A stretch of 25,584 bases of DNA from an uncultured Azospirillum sp. Lineage in GTDB: Bacteria; Pseudomonadota; Alphaproteobacteria; Azospirillales; Azospirillaceae. Of the stretch, positions 6,168 to 14,217 are shown in pieces. The notes beneath the pieces were generated by a model. The model searched no databases. It was not told the DNA's origin and saw only the letters and a program-made list of their open reading frames with translations. The stretch covers positions 1 through 25,584 of the forward strand of contig NZ_CAMLJP010000096.1 in NCBI RefSeq assembly GCF_946480385.1, written 5' to 3'. The number at the start of each line of letters is the position of its first letter. Within the stretch, counting starts at the first letter, position 1. The position numbers and the translations under genes are program-made.

Positions 6168-8606
6168 ATGACCACGACCCAGCACAGCATCAGCCCAACG
6201 ACAGGCGCCGAACTCGACCTCGGCGTGTCGGGCATGACCTGCGCCTCCTGCGTCCGGCGGGTGGAGAAGGCGCTGGGCCGGGTGCCGGGCGTCACCGCCG
6301 TCTCGGTCAATCTGGCGACGGAGCGGGCGCGGCTGACCTTCGCCGGCCCGCCGGACGTCAAGGCCGCGGCGGACGCGGTCGAGGCCGCCGGCTTCCAGGC
6401 CGAAAAGCGGGAGTTCGACCTTTCGGTCACCGGCATGACCTGCGCCTCCTGTTCCGGCCGGGTGGAGAAGGCGCTGAGCCGGCTGCCGGGCGTCGACTCG
6501 GCGGCGGTCAATCTGGCGACCGAGCGCGCCCATGTCGTCGCCTTCGCCGGCAGCCTCGACACCGCCGATCTGGTCGCGGCGGTGGAGAAGGTCGGCTATG
6601 GCGCCGCCCCCGTCGACCAGGGTGGCGAACAGGCGGAGGAGGAGGCGCGGGCCGACCGCAGCCGGCGCGAACTGCACCATGTGCTGATCGCCGCGGCGTT
6701 GTCGGCGCCGCTGCTGGCCGGCATGGTCGGCGACCTGTTCGGGGCGAACTGGATGCTGCCGGGCTGGGTCCAGCTGATCCTTGCCAGCATCGTGCAGTTC
6801 TGGCTCGGCGCGCGTTTCTACCGCGCCGGCTGGAACGCGGTGCGGGCAGGGGCCGGCAACATGGATCTGCTGGTGGCGCTCGGCACATCGGCGGCCTGGG
6901 GGCTCAGCCTCTACCTGATGCTGACGGCGCATGACGGGCACGAGCCGCATCTCTATTTCGAAGCCTCCTCGGTCCTCATCACCTTCGTGCTGTTCGGCAA
7001 ATGGCTGGAGGCGCGGGCCAAGGGCCAGACCGCGGCGGCGATCCGCGCGCTGATGGATTTGCGCCCGGCCACCGCCCGCCTGCGCCGCGACGGGGTGGAG
7101 ACCGAGGTGCCGGTGGAGCGTGTCCATGTCGGTGACCATGTGGTGGTCCGCCCCGGCGAACGGGTGCCGGTCGACGGCCGGGTGGTCGAGGGCAGCGGCG
7201 GGGTCGACGAATCGATGCTGACCGGCGAGAGCCTGCCGGTGGACAAGGAGCCGGGCGCCCGCGTCACCGGCGGTTCGATCAACGGCGACGGCCTGCTGGT
7301 GGTCGAGACCACGGCGGTCGGCACCGAAACCATGCTGGCGCAGATCGTCCGCATGGTGGAGGGCGCCCAAGCGTCGAAGGCGCCGATCCAGCGGCTGGTC
7401 GATCGGGTCAGCGCGGTGTTCGTCCCGGCGGTGCTGGCGGTGGCGGCGCTGACGCTGATCGGCAGGTGGATCGGCAGCGGCGATCTCGAGGCGGCCATCG
7501 TCACGGCGGTGTCGGTGCTGGTCATCGCCTGCCCCTGCGCGCTGGGTCTGGCGACGCCGACCGCCATCATGGTCGGCACCGGCGTCGCCGCCCGCCACGG
7601 CATCCTGATCAAGGACGCCGAAGCGCTGGAGCGCGCCCATGCCCTGACCGCCGTCGCCTTCGACAAGACCGGCACGCTGACGGAGGGCAAGCCCCGCGTC
7701 ACCGACCTGATCCCGGCCGACGGCACCGACGGCGAGACCCTGCTGCGCCTCGCCGCCGCCCTCCAGACCGGCAGCGAGCATCCGCTGGCCCATGCGTTGC
7801 GCGACCGTGCCAAGGCGGCGGGCATGGCGCCGGAGCCGGTGAGCGACTTCCGTGCGCTGGCCGGCCGCGGCGTTTCCGGCACGGTGGCGGGGCACCGCCT
7901 GCAGCTCGGCAACGCCCGCGCGGTGGAAGAGGCCGGCCTGCAGCCGGGTCCGCTGGCCGAACCGGCCGAGGCGCTGGCGGCGACCGGCCGCACCCTGTCC
8001 TGGCTGATCGAGGTTGGTGAGACGCCGCGCCTGCTCGGCCTCGTCGCCTTCGGCGACACGGTGAAGGACAGCGCGATCACCGCCGTCGCCTCGCTGAAGG
8101 CGCAGGGGGTGGAGCCGGTGATGGTAACCGGCGACGGCTGGGGTGCTGCCCGCTCCGTCGCCGCGGCGCTGGGCATCGAGCGGGTGTTCGCCGAGGTGCT
8201 GCCCGGCGACAAGGCCGCCGTCGTCGCGACGCTGAAGGGGGAGGGCAAGGTCGTCGGCATGGTCGGCGACGGCATCAACGACGCGCCGGCGCTGGCCGCC
8301 GCCGATGTCGGCATCGCCATGGCGACCGGCACCGACGTGGCGATGCACAGCGCCGGCGTCACCCTGATGCGCGGCGATCCGCGTCTGGTCGCCGGGTCCA
8401 TCGACGTGTCGCGGCGGACCTATTCGAAGATCCGGCAGGGGCTGTTCTGGGCCTTCGCCTACAATGTGGTCGGCATCCCGCTGGCGGCGTCGGGCAATCT
8501 CAGCCCGGTGCTGGCGGGGGCGGCGATGGCGCTCAGTTCGGTCAGCGTGGTGGTGAACGCCCTGACCCTGCGGGGCTGGGCTCCGCCGAAGAACGGGGAT
8601 TTGTGA
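6168..8606 (+). CDS. copA: Cu(I)-exporting P1B-type ATPase
   Basis: This 812-residue copper pump sits in the inner membrane and exports Cu(I) to the periplasm using ATP. Two N-terminal heavy-metal-associated domains carry GMTCASC at 22-28 and 89-95. The membrane metal site CPC is at 455-457. The actuator TGES is at about 352-355, the phosphorylated Asp499 lies in DKTGTLT, and GDGIND (700-705) forms part of the ATP domain hinge. The C-terminal membrane segment includes [10 protein letters not shown] and the [16 protein letters not shown] region typical of Cu(I) ATPases. All catalytic residues are present and the length is normal. The start at 6168 has GGAG at good spacing. It is driven by the CueR-type promoter at 6103-6133 and is followed, with a stop/start overlap, by the regulator gene. 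Confidence 0.97.
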   Translation: MTTTQHSISPTTGAELDLGVSGMTCASCVRRVEKALGRVPGVTAVSVNLATERARLTFAGPPDVKAAADAVEAAGFQAEKREFDLSVTGMTCASCSGRVEKALSRLPGVDSAAVNLATERAHVVAFAGSLDTADLVAAVEKVGYGAAPVDQGGEQAEEEARADRSRRELHHVLIAAALSAPLLAGMVGDLFGANWMLPGWVQLILASIVQFWLGARFYRAGWNAVRAGAGNMDLLVALGTSAAWGLSLYLMLTAHDGHEPHLYFEASSVLITFVLFGKWLEARAKGQTAAAIRALMDLRPATARLRRDGVETEVPVERVHVGDHVVVRPGERVPVDGRVVEGSGGVDESMLTGESLPVDKEPGARVTGGSINGDGLLVVETTAVGTETMLAQIVRMVEGAQASKAPIQRLVDRVSAVFVPAVLAVAALTLIGRWIGSGDLEAAIVTAVSVLVIACPCALGLATPTAIMVGTGVAARHGILIKDAEALERAHALTAVAFDKTGTLTEGKPRVTDLIPADGTDGETLLRLAAALQTGSEHPLAHALRDRAKAAGMAPEPVSDFRALAGRGVSGTVAGHRLQLGNARAVEEAGLQPGPLAEPAEALAATGRTLSWLIEVGETPRLLGLVAFGDTVKDSAITAVASLKAQGVEPVMVTGDGWGAARSVAAALGIERVFAEVLPGDKAAVVATLKGEGKVVGMVGDGINDAPALAAADVGIAMATGTDVAMHSAGVTLMRGDPRLVAGSIDVSRRTYSKIRQGLFWAFAYNVVGIPLAASGNLSPVLAGAAMALSSVSVVVNALTLRGWAPPKNGDL

Positions 8607-9004
8607 TGAAGGACGGCATGACCATCGGCGACGCCGCCAAGGCGTCGGGCGTCAACGCGAAGCTGATCCGCTATTACGAATCCATCGGCCTGATCCCGGA
8701 GGCCGGGCGGACGGCATCGGGCTATCGCGTCTACAGCGACCGCGACGTGAATGTGCTGCGCTTCGTCAAACGGGCGCGGACTCTGGGCTTCGGGATCGAA
8801 CGCATCCAGAAGCTGGTCGGCCTGTGGCAGGACCGCTCCCGCTGCAGTTCGGAGGTGAAGCGGATCGCCATGCAGCACATCGACGAGTTGGAGGCGAAGA
8901 TCGCCGAGCTGCAGGCGATGCGCGACACGCTGCATGAGCTTGCCGACGCCTGCCACGGCGACGAGCGGCCGGACTGCCCGATCTTGAAGGACTTGGCGTC
9001 GTAA
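8606..9004 (+). CDS. cueR: Cu(I)-responsive MerR-family regulator
   Basis: The 132-residue protein has the MerR winged-helix domain (TIGDAAKASGVNAKLIRYYESIGL, then GYRVYSDRDV), a dimerising coiled coil (about 82-113) and the CueR metal loop CHGDERPDC, giving Cys116 and Cys124 with C-x7-C spacing. Ser81 occupies the position equivalent to Ser77 of E. coli CueR, which marks sensors of monovalent ions. It should activate the copA promoter when it binds Cu(I). The ATG at 8606 overlaps the copA stop (TGATG). An in-frame ATG at 8618, preceded by AAGGA, matches the usual family N-terminus and may be the true start. Co-transcription with copA means copper raises both pump and sensor. Confidence 0.93.
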   Translation: MKDGMTIGDAAKASGVNAKLIRYYESIGLIPEAGRTASGYRVYSDRDVNVLRFVKRARTLGFGIERIQKLVGLWQDRSRCSSEVKRIAMQHIDELEAKIAELQAMRDTLHELADACHGDERPDCPILKDLAS

Positions 9005-9011
9005 GGGAAAA

Positions 9012-9163
9012 CTCCCTCTCCCGTCCCGGGAGAGGGAAGGGGCCCATGGCTTCGCCATGGGAAGGGTGAGGGGTGATCCAAGGATCAGGGGCTCCATGTC
9101 CGGATAACCCCTCACCCTCCCCACTTCGTGGGTCCCCTCCCTCTCCCGGGACGGGAGAGGGCA
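9012..9163. repeat. Nested palindromic interspersed element
   Basis: A 23-base arm at 9014-9036 reappears as its exact reverse complement at 9139-9161, and each arm is itself nearly self-complementary. Inside are the smaller hairpins CCCATGGC-TTC-GCCATGGG (9043-9061) and CCCAC-TTC-GTGGG (9120-9132), a GATCC-AA-GGATC mini-hairpin near the centre, and matching GGGTGAGGGG / CCCCTCACCC segments. The whole can fold as one long branched hairpin on either strand. It fills the gap between the convergent cueR and the small-protein genes and probably ends transcription from both sides. No ORF or transposase is present, so it resembles a REP/MITE-like non-autonomous element. Confidence 0.8.
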
Positions 9164-9170
9164 CTACCCC

Positions 9171-9368
9171 CTACCGCTTCGTCTTCGGGTCGTGCGTGTG
9201 GTGGATGTCGCGTTCGCCGCCGCCGCCGGACGTGCCGGAGTGGCGGGTGTTGGTGGGTTCGCCCGGATGCGGGTGCTTTTCCGGAGCCGGCGCCGGCTTC
9301 TCGGCGTTCTGCTGGCTGCTGCCGGGACCGCCATGGTGGCGGTCGGTCGCGTCACTATGCTTGCTCAT
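9171..9368 (-). CDS. Small His-rich disordered protein
   Basis: This 65-residue, very hydrophilic protein is predicted to be unstructured. It contains nine histidines (4, 11, 12, 32, 34, 43, 56, 57, 59), a proline/lysine segment and a glycine run, with no hydrophobic core. It starts three bases after the stop of the preceding small gene, with a GGTGAGG-like site, so the two form an operon. The name-giving start MSKH resembles the MTKH start of its neighbour. I do not recognise a family. The histidines could bind metal, but that is only a suggestion from composition. Its 3' end abuts the palindromic element. Confidence 0.6.
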   Translation of the reverse strand: MSKHSDATDRHHGGPGSSQQNAEKPAPAPEKHPHPGEPTNTRHSGTSGGGGERDIHHTHDPKTKR

Positions 9369-9371
9369 GCC

Positions 9372-9557
9372 TCACCGATCCTGCTGATAGCCCTGGTGGG
9401 TGGTGTTCTGCCGGGTGTTGGCGGTCTGGCCTTGTTCCTTGGTGTTCGGAACGTCGCGCTTGCCGGCTGCCGCCTCCGTCGACGCGCTGGTCGCCGGCTC
9501 GCCGGGACCCTTGTCGCTGCGGCCCTCGGGCGGGACGGGCGGAATGTGCTTGGTCAT
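9372..9557 (-). CDS. Small disordered hypothetical protein (MTKH...PVPPEGRS type)
   Basis: The 61-residue hydrophilic protein opens MTKHIPPVPPEGRSDKGPGEP and lacks hydrophobic segments. Short proteins with this opening are common in GC-rich alphaproteobacteria and have no assigned function, as far as I recall. Expression is supported by a strong ribosome-binding site (GGAAGGAG, 8 nt before the ATG). Upstream is a candidate general-stress promoter (GGAAC-N16-TGTT, 9618-9594). There is also an inverted repeat (9567-9603) whose one arm contains the ribosome-binding site. It is the first gene of a two-gene unit with the His-rich protein. Confidence 0.7.
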   Translation of the reverse strand: MTKHIPPVPPEGRSDKGPGEPATSASTEAAAGKRDVPNTKEQGQTANTRQNTTHQGYQQDR

Positions 9558-9566
9558 GGTGGCGCT

Positions 9567-9603
9567 CCTTCCTGTTGGCTCGCGTTTCCTTCCAACAGGA
9601 GGG
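9567..9603 (-). promoter_or_regulatory. Inverted repeat able to mask the ribosome-binding site
   Basis: On the minus strand, 9603-9592 can pair with 9578-9567 at 11 of 12 positions around a 13-nt loop. The second arm is CCAACAGGAAGG and includes most of the Shine-Dalgarno of the gene starting at 9557. If both arms are transcribed, translation would depend on opening the hairpin. If the EcfG-type promoter just upstream is used, the first arm would be mostly promoter DNA and not in the RNA. Confidence 0.45.
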
Positions 9604-9618
9604 CGGGGGAGGGGTTCC
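9594..9618 (-). promoter_or_regulatory. Candidate EcfG (general stress) promoter for the small-protein operon
   Basis: GGAAC (9618-9614), a 16-bp spacer and TGTT (9597-9594) fit the alphaproteobacterial EcfG consensus GGAAC-N16/17-CGTT with one mismatch. The predicted start would leave a leader of roughly 30 nt before the ATG at 9557. Confidence 0.5.
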
Positions 9619-9704
9619 GGTTGGACAGAGACCCACCCGCGCGGTCGGCTTTCGCAATGCTTTCATGCGAAATTGCTGCGACCGCACAGAGTGGATCGGC
9701 CTCT

Positions 9705-11135
9705 ATGCTGACCGCCACCATGCCAGACCTGCCCGCCACGCCTCTCCCCACCGCAGCATCCGCCGTCCGCCAGCCGTCCGTCGCTGCGTCTGACGGCTTG
9801 CCGACTCCGCAACGCTATTGGGCGATGGCGGCGATGACCGTCGCGCTGATCATGGCGGTGCTGGACGGGGTGGTCGCCAACATCGCCCTGCCCACGATCC
9901 AGCGCGAGTTCGCGGTCGACGCCGCCGGCGCGATCTGGGTGGTGAACGCCTATCAGCTGGCGGTCACCGTCTCGCTTTTCCCGCTGGCCTCCCTCGGCGA
10001 CATCATCGGCTACCGCAAGGTCTATTGGTTCGGTCTGGCGGTCTTCACCGTGGCCTCGCTGGCCTGCGCGCTGTCGCCGAACCTGCCGGTCCTGACCGCC
10101 GCCCGTGTGTTGCAGGGCATCGGCGGCGCCGGGATCATGAGTGTCAATCTGGCGCTGGTCCGCCACATCTACCCCTCCACCCATCTCGGGCGCGGAGTCG
10201 GCTACAACGCGATGATCGTCGCGGTGTCCTCGGCGGCGGGACCGAGCCTTGCGGCGCTGATCCTGTCGGTAGCCTCCTGGCCCTGGCTGTTCGCGGTCAA
10301 TGTGCCGCTGGGGCTGGCGGCGCTGGTGGTGGCGGCGCGGGCGATGCCGGTGTCGAACCCGGCCGGGCACCGTTTCGACTGGCTGAGCGCGGCGCTGAAC
10401 GCCGCCACGCTCGGCCTGCTGATCGTCGGCTTCAAGGGGGTGGACGGCAGCCAGCCCACTTGGCAGGTCGCGGTGGAGCTGGTGGCGGCGCTGGCGCTCG
10501 GCACGACGCTGGTGCGGCGCGAGTTGGCGCACGCTGCACCCTTGCTGCCGGTGGATCTGCTGCGCCGTCCGGTCTTTGCCCTGTCGGTGGTGACGTCGGT
10601 CTGCTCCTTCGCGGCGCAGAACATCGTCTTCGTCGCCATGCCCTTCTTCTTCGAGGACGTGCTGCACCGGTCGCTGGCCGAATCCGGACTGCTGATGACG
10701 CCCTGGCCGCTGATGGTGGCGCTGGTCGCCCCGATCTCAGGGCGGTTGGCCGACCGCTACGAGCCGATACGGCTGGCGGCGGCCGGGCTGGCGCTGTTCG
10801 CCACCGGCCTCGCCCTGATGGCGCTGCTGCCGCCCGACCCGTCGACGCTGGATATGGTCTGGCGGATGGCGCTGGCCGGCTTCGGCTTCGGTCTGTTCCA
10901 GACCCCGAACAACAAGGTGCTGGTCAGCAGCGCGCCGAAGGAGCGCAGCGGCGGCGCCAGCGGCATCCAGGCGACCGGCCGGCTGCTGGGCCAGACGCTG
11001 GGGGCCGCCACGGTCGGTCTGGTCTTCACCGCCATCGGCAAGGCGGACGGCAGCGTCGTGGTGCTGTGGCTGGGCGCCGGGCTGTGCCTCGTCGCCTGCC
11101 TGACCGGTATCTTCCGCCGCCGCCCGGCCGCCTGA
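9705..11135 (+). CDS. MFS transporter, DHA2 (EmrB/QacA-like) drug-efflux type
   Basis: This 476-residue integral membrane protein has about 14 hydrophobic segments, the number expected for the DHA2 proton-antiporter group. The first membrane helix contains LMAVLDGVVANIALPTIQREF, the family's motif D1. It is followed by the loop GDIIGYRKVYWFG (motif A-like) and RVLQGIGGAGIMSVNLALVR (motif B with its Arg). Such proteins export hydrophobic drugs or metabolites using the proton gradient; the substrate is unknown. Starts at 9705 and 9720 are both possible and neither has a good ribosome-binding site. No regulator or membrane-fusion partner lies beside it, so it probably works alone. Its stop is five bases from the convergent PRC-barrel gene. 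Confidence 0.9.
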   Translation: MLTATMPDLPATPLPTAASAVRQPSVAASDGLPTPQRYWAMAAMTVALIMAVLDGVVANIALPTIQREFAVDAAGAIWVVNAYQLAVTVSLFPLASLGDIIGYRKVYWFGLAVFTVASLACALSPNLPVLTAARVLQGIGGAGIMSVNLALVRHIYPSTHLGRGVGYNAMIVAVSSAAGPSLAALILSVASWPWLFAVNVPLGLAALVVAARAMPVSNPAGHRFDWLSAALNAATLGLLIVGFKGVDGSQPTWQVAVELVAALALGTTLVRRELAHAAPLLPVDLLRRPVFALSVVTSVCSFAAQNIVFVAMPFFFEDVLHRSLAESGLLMTPWPLMVALVAPISGRLADRYEPIRLAAAGLALFATGLALMALLPPDPSTLDMVWRMALAGFGFGLFQTPNNKVLVSSAPKERSGGASGIQATGRLLGQTLGAATVGLVFTAIGKADGSVVVLWLGAGLCLVACLTGIFRRRPAA

Positions 11136-11140
11136 CGGGG

Positions 11141-11740
11141 TTATTGGTTGTTCGGCTGGCCCTCGGGCTGTTGGGTGGGCTGCTGGCTTTCGGGCCGCGT
11201 CAGCGTCGGCTCGTCGCCATAGGCAAAGGTCGGCGCCTTTGCGAGGTCGGCCTGCCCGATGTTCAGCACCGGCCCGGTCGGGCCGTTGCCCAGCATGCCG
11301 GCCGGCAGCGCCACCAGCTTCTCGCCCAGCCCCAGCACCTCGTTCGGTGCCACGACGATGCGGTCCACCCGGTCGCCGGTCTGGTCCATGGTGAAGTCGA
11401 GGATGCGGCCGGCCGGCTGGCCGTCATTGGTGCGCAGCTCCGTCCCCACCATCGCCCGCGCCTGATCGGGGTTGAGCGCGGCCGGCGGCAGGGCCGCCAC
11501 CGGCGGCGACGCTTGCCCTGATCCCACCGGTGGCGCGGGGTTCTGCACCTCGTGAGAGGGAGCCTCGCCGCTGACCCCCGGCGGGGAGGTGATCGCCCCG
11601 GTCGCCGGCTGGTCGTCCGGCCGCGGCGCGGTCATCAGCGGCGGCGAGGCGGTGGCGCCCGGTGCCGGTGCGGTCTGGGCAAAGGCGGTGCCGGTCAGCA
11701 GCAGCGCCGCGGCCGGCAGGAGCAACAGGGGGCGGAGCAT
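11141..11740 (-). CDS. Secreted PRC-barrel domain protein
   Basis: The 199-residue protein begins with a clear Sec signal peptide (MLRPLLLLPAAALLLTGTAFA, cleavage after residue 21). A long Pro/Ala/Ser-rich linker follows to about residue 90. The C-terminal half is a PRC-barrel domain: MVGTELRTNDGQPAGRILDFTMDQTGDRVDRIVVAPNEVLGLGEKLVALP. It ends in a Gln/Pro-rich tail. PRC barrels are small beta-barrels used as binding modules; periplasmic forms are common in rhizobia and relatives and are often stress-induced, but have no enzymatic role assigned. The start at 11740 was chosen for AAGGG at 8 nt and the signal peptide, over an upstream in-frame start at 11821. Confidence 0.85.
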   Translation of the reverse strand: MLRPLLLLPAAALLLTGTAFAQTAPAPGATASPPLMTAPRPDDQPATGAITSPPGVSGEAPSHEVQNPAPPVGSGQASPPVAALPPAALNPDQARAMVGTELRTNDGQPAGRILDFTMDQTGDRVDRIVVAPNEVLGLGEKLVALPAGMLGNGPTGPVLNIGQADLAKAPTFAYGDEPTLTRPESQQPTQQPEGQPNNQ

Positions 11741-11837
11741 AAGGGCGACCCTTCCATTCGGATTCGGTATCGCCCTGGTTAACAGCGCAAAGTGCCTCCG
11801 GGTTGCCGGCGGGCTTTGCATAGTCTCCCCTATCCCG

Positions 11838-12092
11838 CTACTTCCCGCGCCCCGTCTTGTCCTGCAGCGCGTCGATCCGCTTGGACGCTTCCGCCTTGCT
11901 CAGGCCGTCGTCGAAGGACTCGCCGGCTTCCTCGCTCAGCGTCTTCAGGTAGGAGGCCTGGGCGCCGGTCATCGGCTCGTCGCCGGTGGTCCAGTCGTCG
12001 GGGTTCTTGTCGCGGTTGGAGTGGTCCTCGCCGGTCTTCGGATTCTCGTGCTCGGACTGGGTCCGGCGGTCGTCGGTGTGCTTGGCTGTCAT
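11838..12092 (-). CDS. DUF3072 domain protein
   Basis: This 84-residue, highly charged protein has a disordered N-terminal half. The conserved DUF3072 segment DPDDWTTGDEPMTGAQASYLKTLSEEAGE appears here as NPDDWTTGDEPMTGAQASYLKTLSEEAGE (residues about 30-58), followed by a helical SKAEASKRIDALQDKTG tail. The tail resembles the short helix-turn-helix-like repeat seen in SAP/Lsr2-type tails, but no function is established. A near-perfect EcfG promoter (12149-12125) precedes it, so induction in the general stress response is likely. It lies between metW and the PRC-barrel gene on the same strand as both. Confidence 0.88.
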   Translation of the reverse strand: MTAKHTDDRRTQSEHENPKTGEDHSNRDKNPDDWTTGDEPMTGAQASYLKTLSEEAGESFDDGLSKAEASKRIDALQDKTGRGK

Positions 12093-12124
12093 GATCCGTG
12101 CCTCATGAAAAGGAACGTATCAAG

Positions 12125-12149
12125 AACGGCCGTGAAGGCAGGAAGTTCC
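12125..12149 (-). promoter_or_regulatory. EcfG-type general stress promoter of the DUF3072 gene
   Basis: GGAAC (12149-12145), exactly 16 bp, then CGTT (12128-12125) is a full match to the EcfG/RpoE2 consensus of alphaproteobacteria. The expected start leaves a leader of roughly 25 nt. The -35 element overlaps the inverted repeat at 12137-12153 that lies behind metW. Confidence 0.78.
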
Positions 12150-12153
12150 TGCC
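12137..12153 (-). terminator. Possible terminator hairpin of metXW
   Basis: GGCAGGAA and TTCCTGCC are perfectly complementary around one base and lie 16 bp after the metW stop. There is no U-run on the minus strand, so termination is uncertain. The hairpin shares bases with the -35 element of the DUF3072 promoter. Confidence 0.45.
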
Positions 12154-12168
12154 CTCACCGGAAAATCG

Positions 12169-12780
12169 TCAGCCGCCGTTGCCGCGCAGCAGGAAGACGC
12201 CCTGTTCGCCCAGCAGGTTGGCGAGGCCGGAATGGGCGTGGCTGGTCACCCGGCCGGCGCGGTCGATGATGCGGGTCTGCTCGATGGTGATGCCCATCTC
12301 CTCCGTCAGCACGACGAAGTCGCGCAACGTGCAGAAATGGATGTTGGGCGTTTCCCACCACTGGTAGCCCAGCTTTTCCGTCACCGGCATGCGGCCGGTC
12401 AGCATCAGCTGCAACCGCACCCGCCAGTAGCCGAAATTGGGGACCGACACGATGGCGCGGCGGCCGATGCGGCACAGCATCTGCAGCACGTCGCGCGGCT
12501 GGCGCATCGCCTGCAGGGTCTGGCCCAGGATGACGTAGTCGAAGGCGCCGGCGGGATAGTCCTTCAGGTCGGTCTCGGCATCGCCCTGGATCACCGACAG
12601 GCCATGCGCCACGCATTGCCGCACGCCGTCCATACTGAGTTCGATGCCGCGCCCGTCCACATTCTTGGCATGGGACAGATAGTCCAGCAGGGCGCCGTCG
12701 CCGCAGCCGACATCCAGCACGCGGCTGTTCGGCTCCACCATCTCGGCGATCAGCTTCAGGTCGTCGCGAATGTCCACCAT
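12169..12780 (-). CDS. metW: Methionine biosynthesis protein MetW
   Basis: The 203-residue protein has a class I SAM-dependent methyltransferase fold. The nucleotide-binding motif VLDVGCGDGALLDYL is at about 21-35, followed by GIELSMDGVRQCVAHGLSVIQGDAETDL and FDYVILGQTLQAMRQPRDVLQML. The segment VPNFGYWRVRLQLMLTGRMPVTEKLGYQWWETPNIHFCTLRDF is characteristic of MetW. MetW works with MetX in homoserine activation in many proteobacteria and is reported to be required for full MetX activity, rather than acting as a proven methyltransferase. It follows metX by 20 bp, so the two are co-transcribed. The length is normal for the family. Confidence 0.95.
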   Translation of the reverse strand: MVDIRDDLKLIAEMVEPNSRVLDVGCGDGALLDYLSHAKNVDGRGIELSMDGVRQCVAHGLSVIQGDAETDLKDYPAGAFDYVILGQTLQAMRQPRDVLQMLCRIGRRAIVSVPNFGYWRVRLQLMLTGRMPVTEKLGYQWWETPNIHFCTLRDFVVLTEEMGITIEQTRIIDRAGRVTSHAHSGLANLLGEQGVFLLRGNGG

Positions 12781-12800
12781 GGTCGGTCGTTCTGCCCCAA

Positions 12801-14018
12801 TCAGCGCGCGCGGCGGCGGGCGGACAGGCCGCGATGCTCGGCGCAGCCCTCCAGGAAGCCGTGGATGACCTGATGGAACTCCGGCTCGTCCAGCAGGAAG
12901 GCGTCGTGGCCCTTGTCGGTCTCGATCTCCACGAAGCTGACATTGGCGGCGACGGCGTTCAGCGCATGCACGATGGCCCGCGATTCCGAGGTCGGGAACA
13001 GCCAGTCGCTGGAGAAGCTGGCAAGGCAGAAGCGCACCGGAGTCGTCTTGCCTCCCGGCCGGAAGGCGTTGGCCAGCGTGCCCCCGGCATCGGCGGCGAG
13101 GTCGAAATAATCCATCGCTCGCGTGATGTAGAGGTAGGAGTTGGCGTCGAACCGCTCGACGAAGGCCGCCCCCTGGTAGCGCAGATAGCTTTCCACCTGG
13201 AAATCGGCATCGAAGCCGTAGCTGACCGCCTTGCGGTCCTGCAGGTTGCGGCCGAACTTGCGGTGCAGCGCCGCTTCCGACAGGTAGGTGATGTGCGCCG
13301 CCATGCGGGCGACCGCCAGACCGGCCTCCGGCTTGGTGCCTTCCAGCAGGTAATTGCCGCCGCGCCAGTTCGGATCGGCCATGATCGCCTGGCGTCCGAC
13401 CTCGTGGAAGGCGATGTTCTGCGCGGAATGGCGGGCGGCGGTGGCGATTGGAACCGCGGCGAACACCGATTCGGGGTAGGCCACCGCCCATTGCAGCACC
13501 TGCATGCCGCCCATCGAGCCGCCGACGACGCAGAACAGCTTTTCGATGCCGAGATGCTCGACCAGCAGCTTCTGCGCCCGCACCATGTCGCCGATGGTCA
13601 CCACCGGGAAGGACAGGCCATAGGGCTGGCCGGTGGCGGGGTCGATGTCCTTCGGCCCGGTGCTGCCCAGGCAGCCGCCCAGCACGTTGGAGCAGATGAC
13701 GAAATAGCGGTCGGTGTCCACCGGCTTGCCGGGACCGACCAGCATCTCCCACCAGCCGGGCTTGCCGGTGACCGGGTGCTTCTCCACCACGAAATGATCG
13801 CCGGTCAGGGCGTGGCAGATCATGATGGCGTTCGATTTGTCGGCGTTCAGCGTGCCGTAGGTCTGGTAGGCGATCTGGAAGCCGCCGATCTCCACCCCGC
13901 TGTCCAGCCGCATCGGCCGGTCCACCGCCAGACGCACGCGCTTGCCCGGCATCTCCGTGCTGTCGGCGACCGTGGGGGTGACCAGGGGGGGCTGCTGCGC
14001 GGTGGGGGGCGCGGACAT
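12801..14018 (-). CDS. metX: Homoserine O-acetyltransferase
   Basis: The 405-residue alpha/beta-hydrolase-fold enzyme transfers an acetyl (in some members succinyl) group to homoserine, the first committed step of methionine synthesis. The catalytic nucleophile Ser168 lies in GGSMGG, with Asp338 in SSDWLFP and His371 in KGHDAFL. Other MetX signatures include [11 protein letters not shown] (67-77) and [12 protein letters not shown] (111-122). The start at 14018 is preceded by AAGG. The first 25 residues are a Pro/Thr-rich extension before the fold begins. Acetyl versus succinyl specificity was not judged. It is transcribed away from the chorismate-mutase gene, from a probable promoter at 14147-14118, with a leader of about 90 nt. 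Confidence 0.96.
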   Translation of the reverse strand: MSAPPTAQQPPLVTPTVADSTEMPGKRVRLAVDRPMRLDSGVEIGGFQIAYQTYGTLNADKSNAIMICHALTGDHFVVEKHPVTGKPGWWEMLVGPGKPVDTDRYFVICSNVLGGCLGSTGPKDIDPATGQPYGLSFPVVTIGDMVRAQKLLVEHLGIEKLFCVVGGSMGGMQVLQWAVAYPESVFAAVPIATAARHSAQNIAFHEVGRQAIMADPNWRGGNYLLEGTKPEAGLAVARMAAHITYLSEAALHRKFGRNLQDRKAVSYGFDADFQVESYLRYQGAAFVERFDANSYLYITRAMDYFDLAADAGGTLANAFRPGGKTTPVRFCLASFSSDWLFPTSESRAIVHALNAVAANVSFVEIETDKGHDAFLLDEPEFHQVIHGFLEGCAEHRGLSARRRAR

Positions 14019-14117
14019 GTCGTTTCGTGCCTTGGAAGCGGTTCTGGCCTTCGGGATTTCCAGCCTTGCGGCGCCTTGGCGGAAGCCCTCGGAGAGCTGT
14101 GGCGGAACGGGAGGGTA

Positions 14118-14147
14118 TAGCTACGAAGCCCGCCTTCGGAGTGTCAA
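14118..14147 (-). promoter_or_regulatory. Probable sigma-70 promoter of metXW
   Basis: On the minus strand a perfect -35 TTGACA (14147-14142) and TAGCTA (14123-14118) are 18 bp apart. A 5-bp inverted repeat (CGAAG-N5-CTTCG) lies between them and could be an operator. The untranslated leader to 14018 contains short inverted segments but matches no riboswitch I know. Confidence 0.6.
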
Positions 14148-14217
14148 TGTTTTCTTTGATTTCAGGGCGCATGCGGACTACTACTAACCGGCTTTGCATT
14201 CGATGGTTTTCTGACCC

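Noticed and set aside
6132..8348. 738-residue minus-strand frame opposite copA
   Set aside because: It is an antisense shadow of a full-length copper ATPase whose catalytic motifs are all in the plus strand.
13974..14012. G-rich stretches near the metX start as a second quadruplex
   Set aside because: Only three long G-runs with a long last loop occur, and they encode the Pro-rich N-terminus of MetX on the other strand.
14019..14110. SAM-II-type riboswitch in the metX leader
   Set aside because: Alphaproteobacterial met genes often carry one, but the conserved core of that pseudoknot is not found on the minus strand here. Only short unspecific inverted segments are present.
14171..14217. 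Leader peptide (Met-Arg-Thr-Thr-Thr...) ahead of the mutase gene
   Set aside because: It has no stop before the mutase ATG, no run of Phe, Tyr or Trp codons, and no terminator/antiterminator pair.
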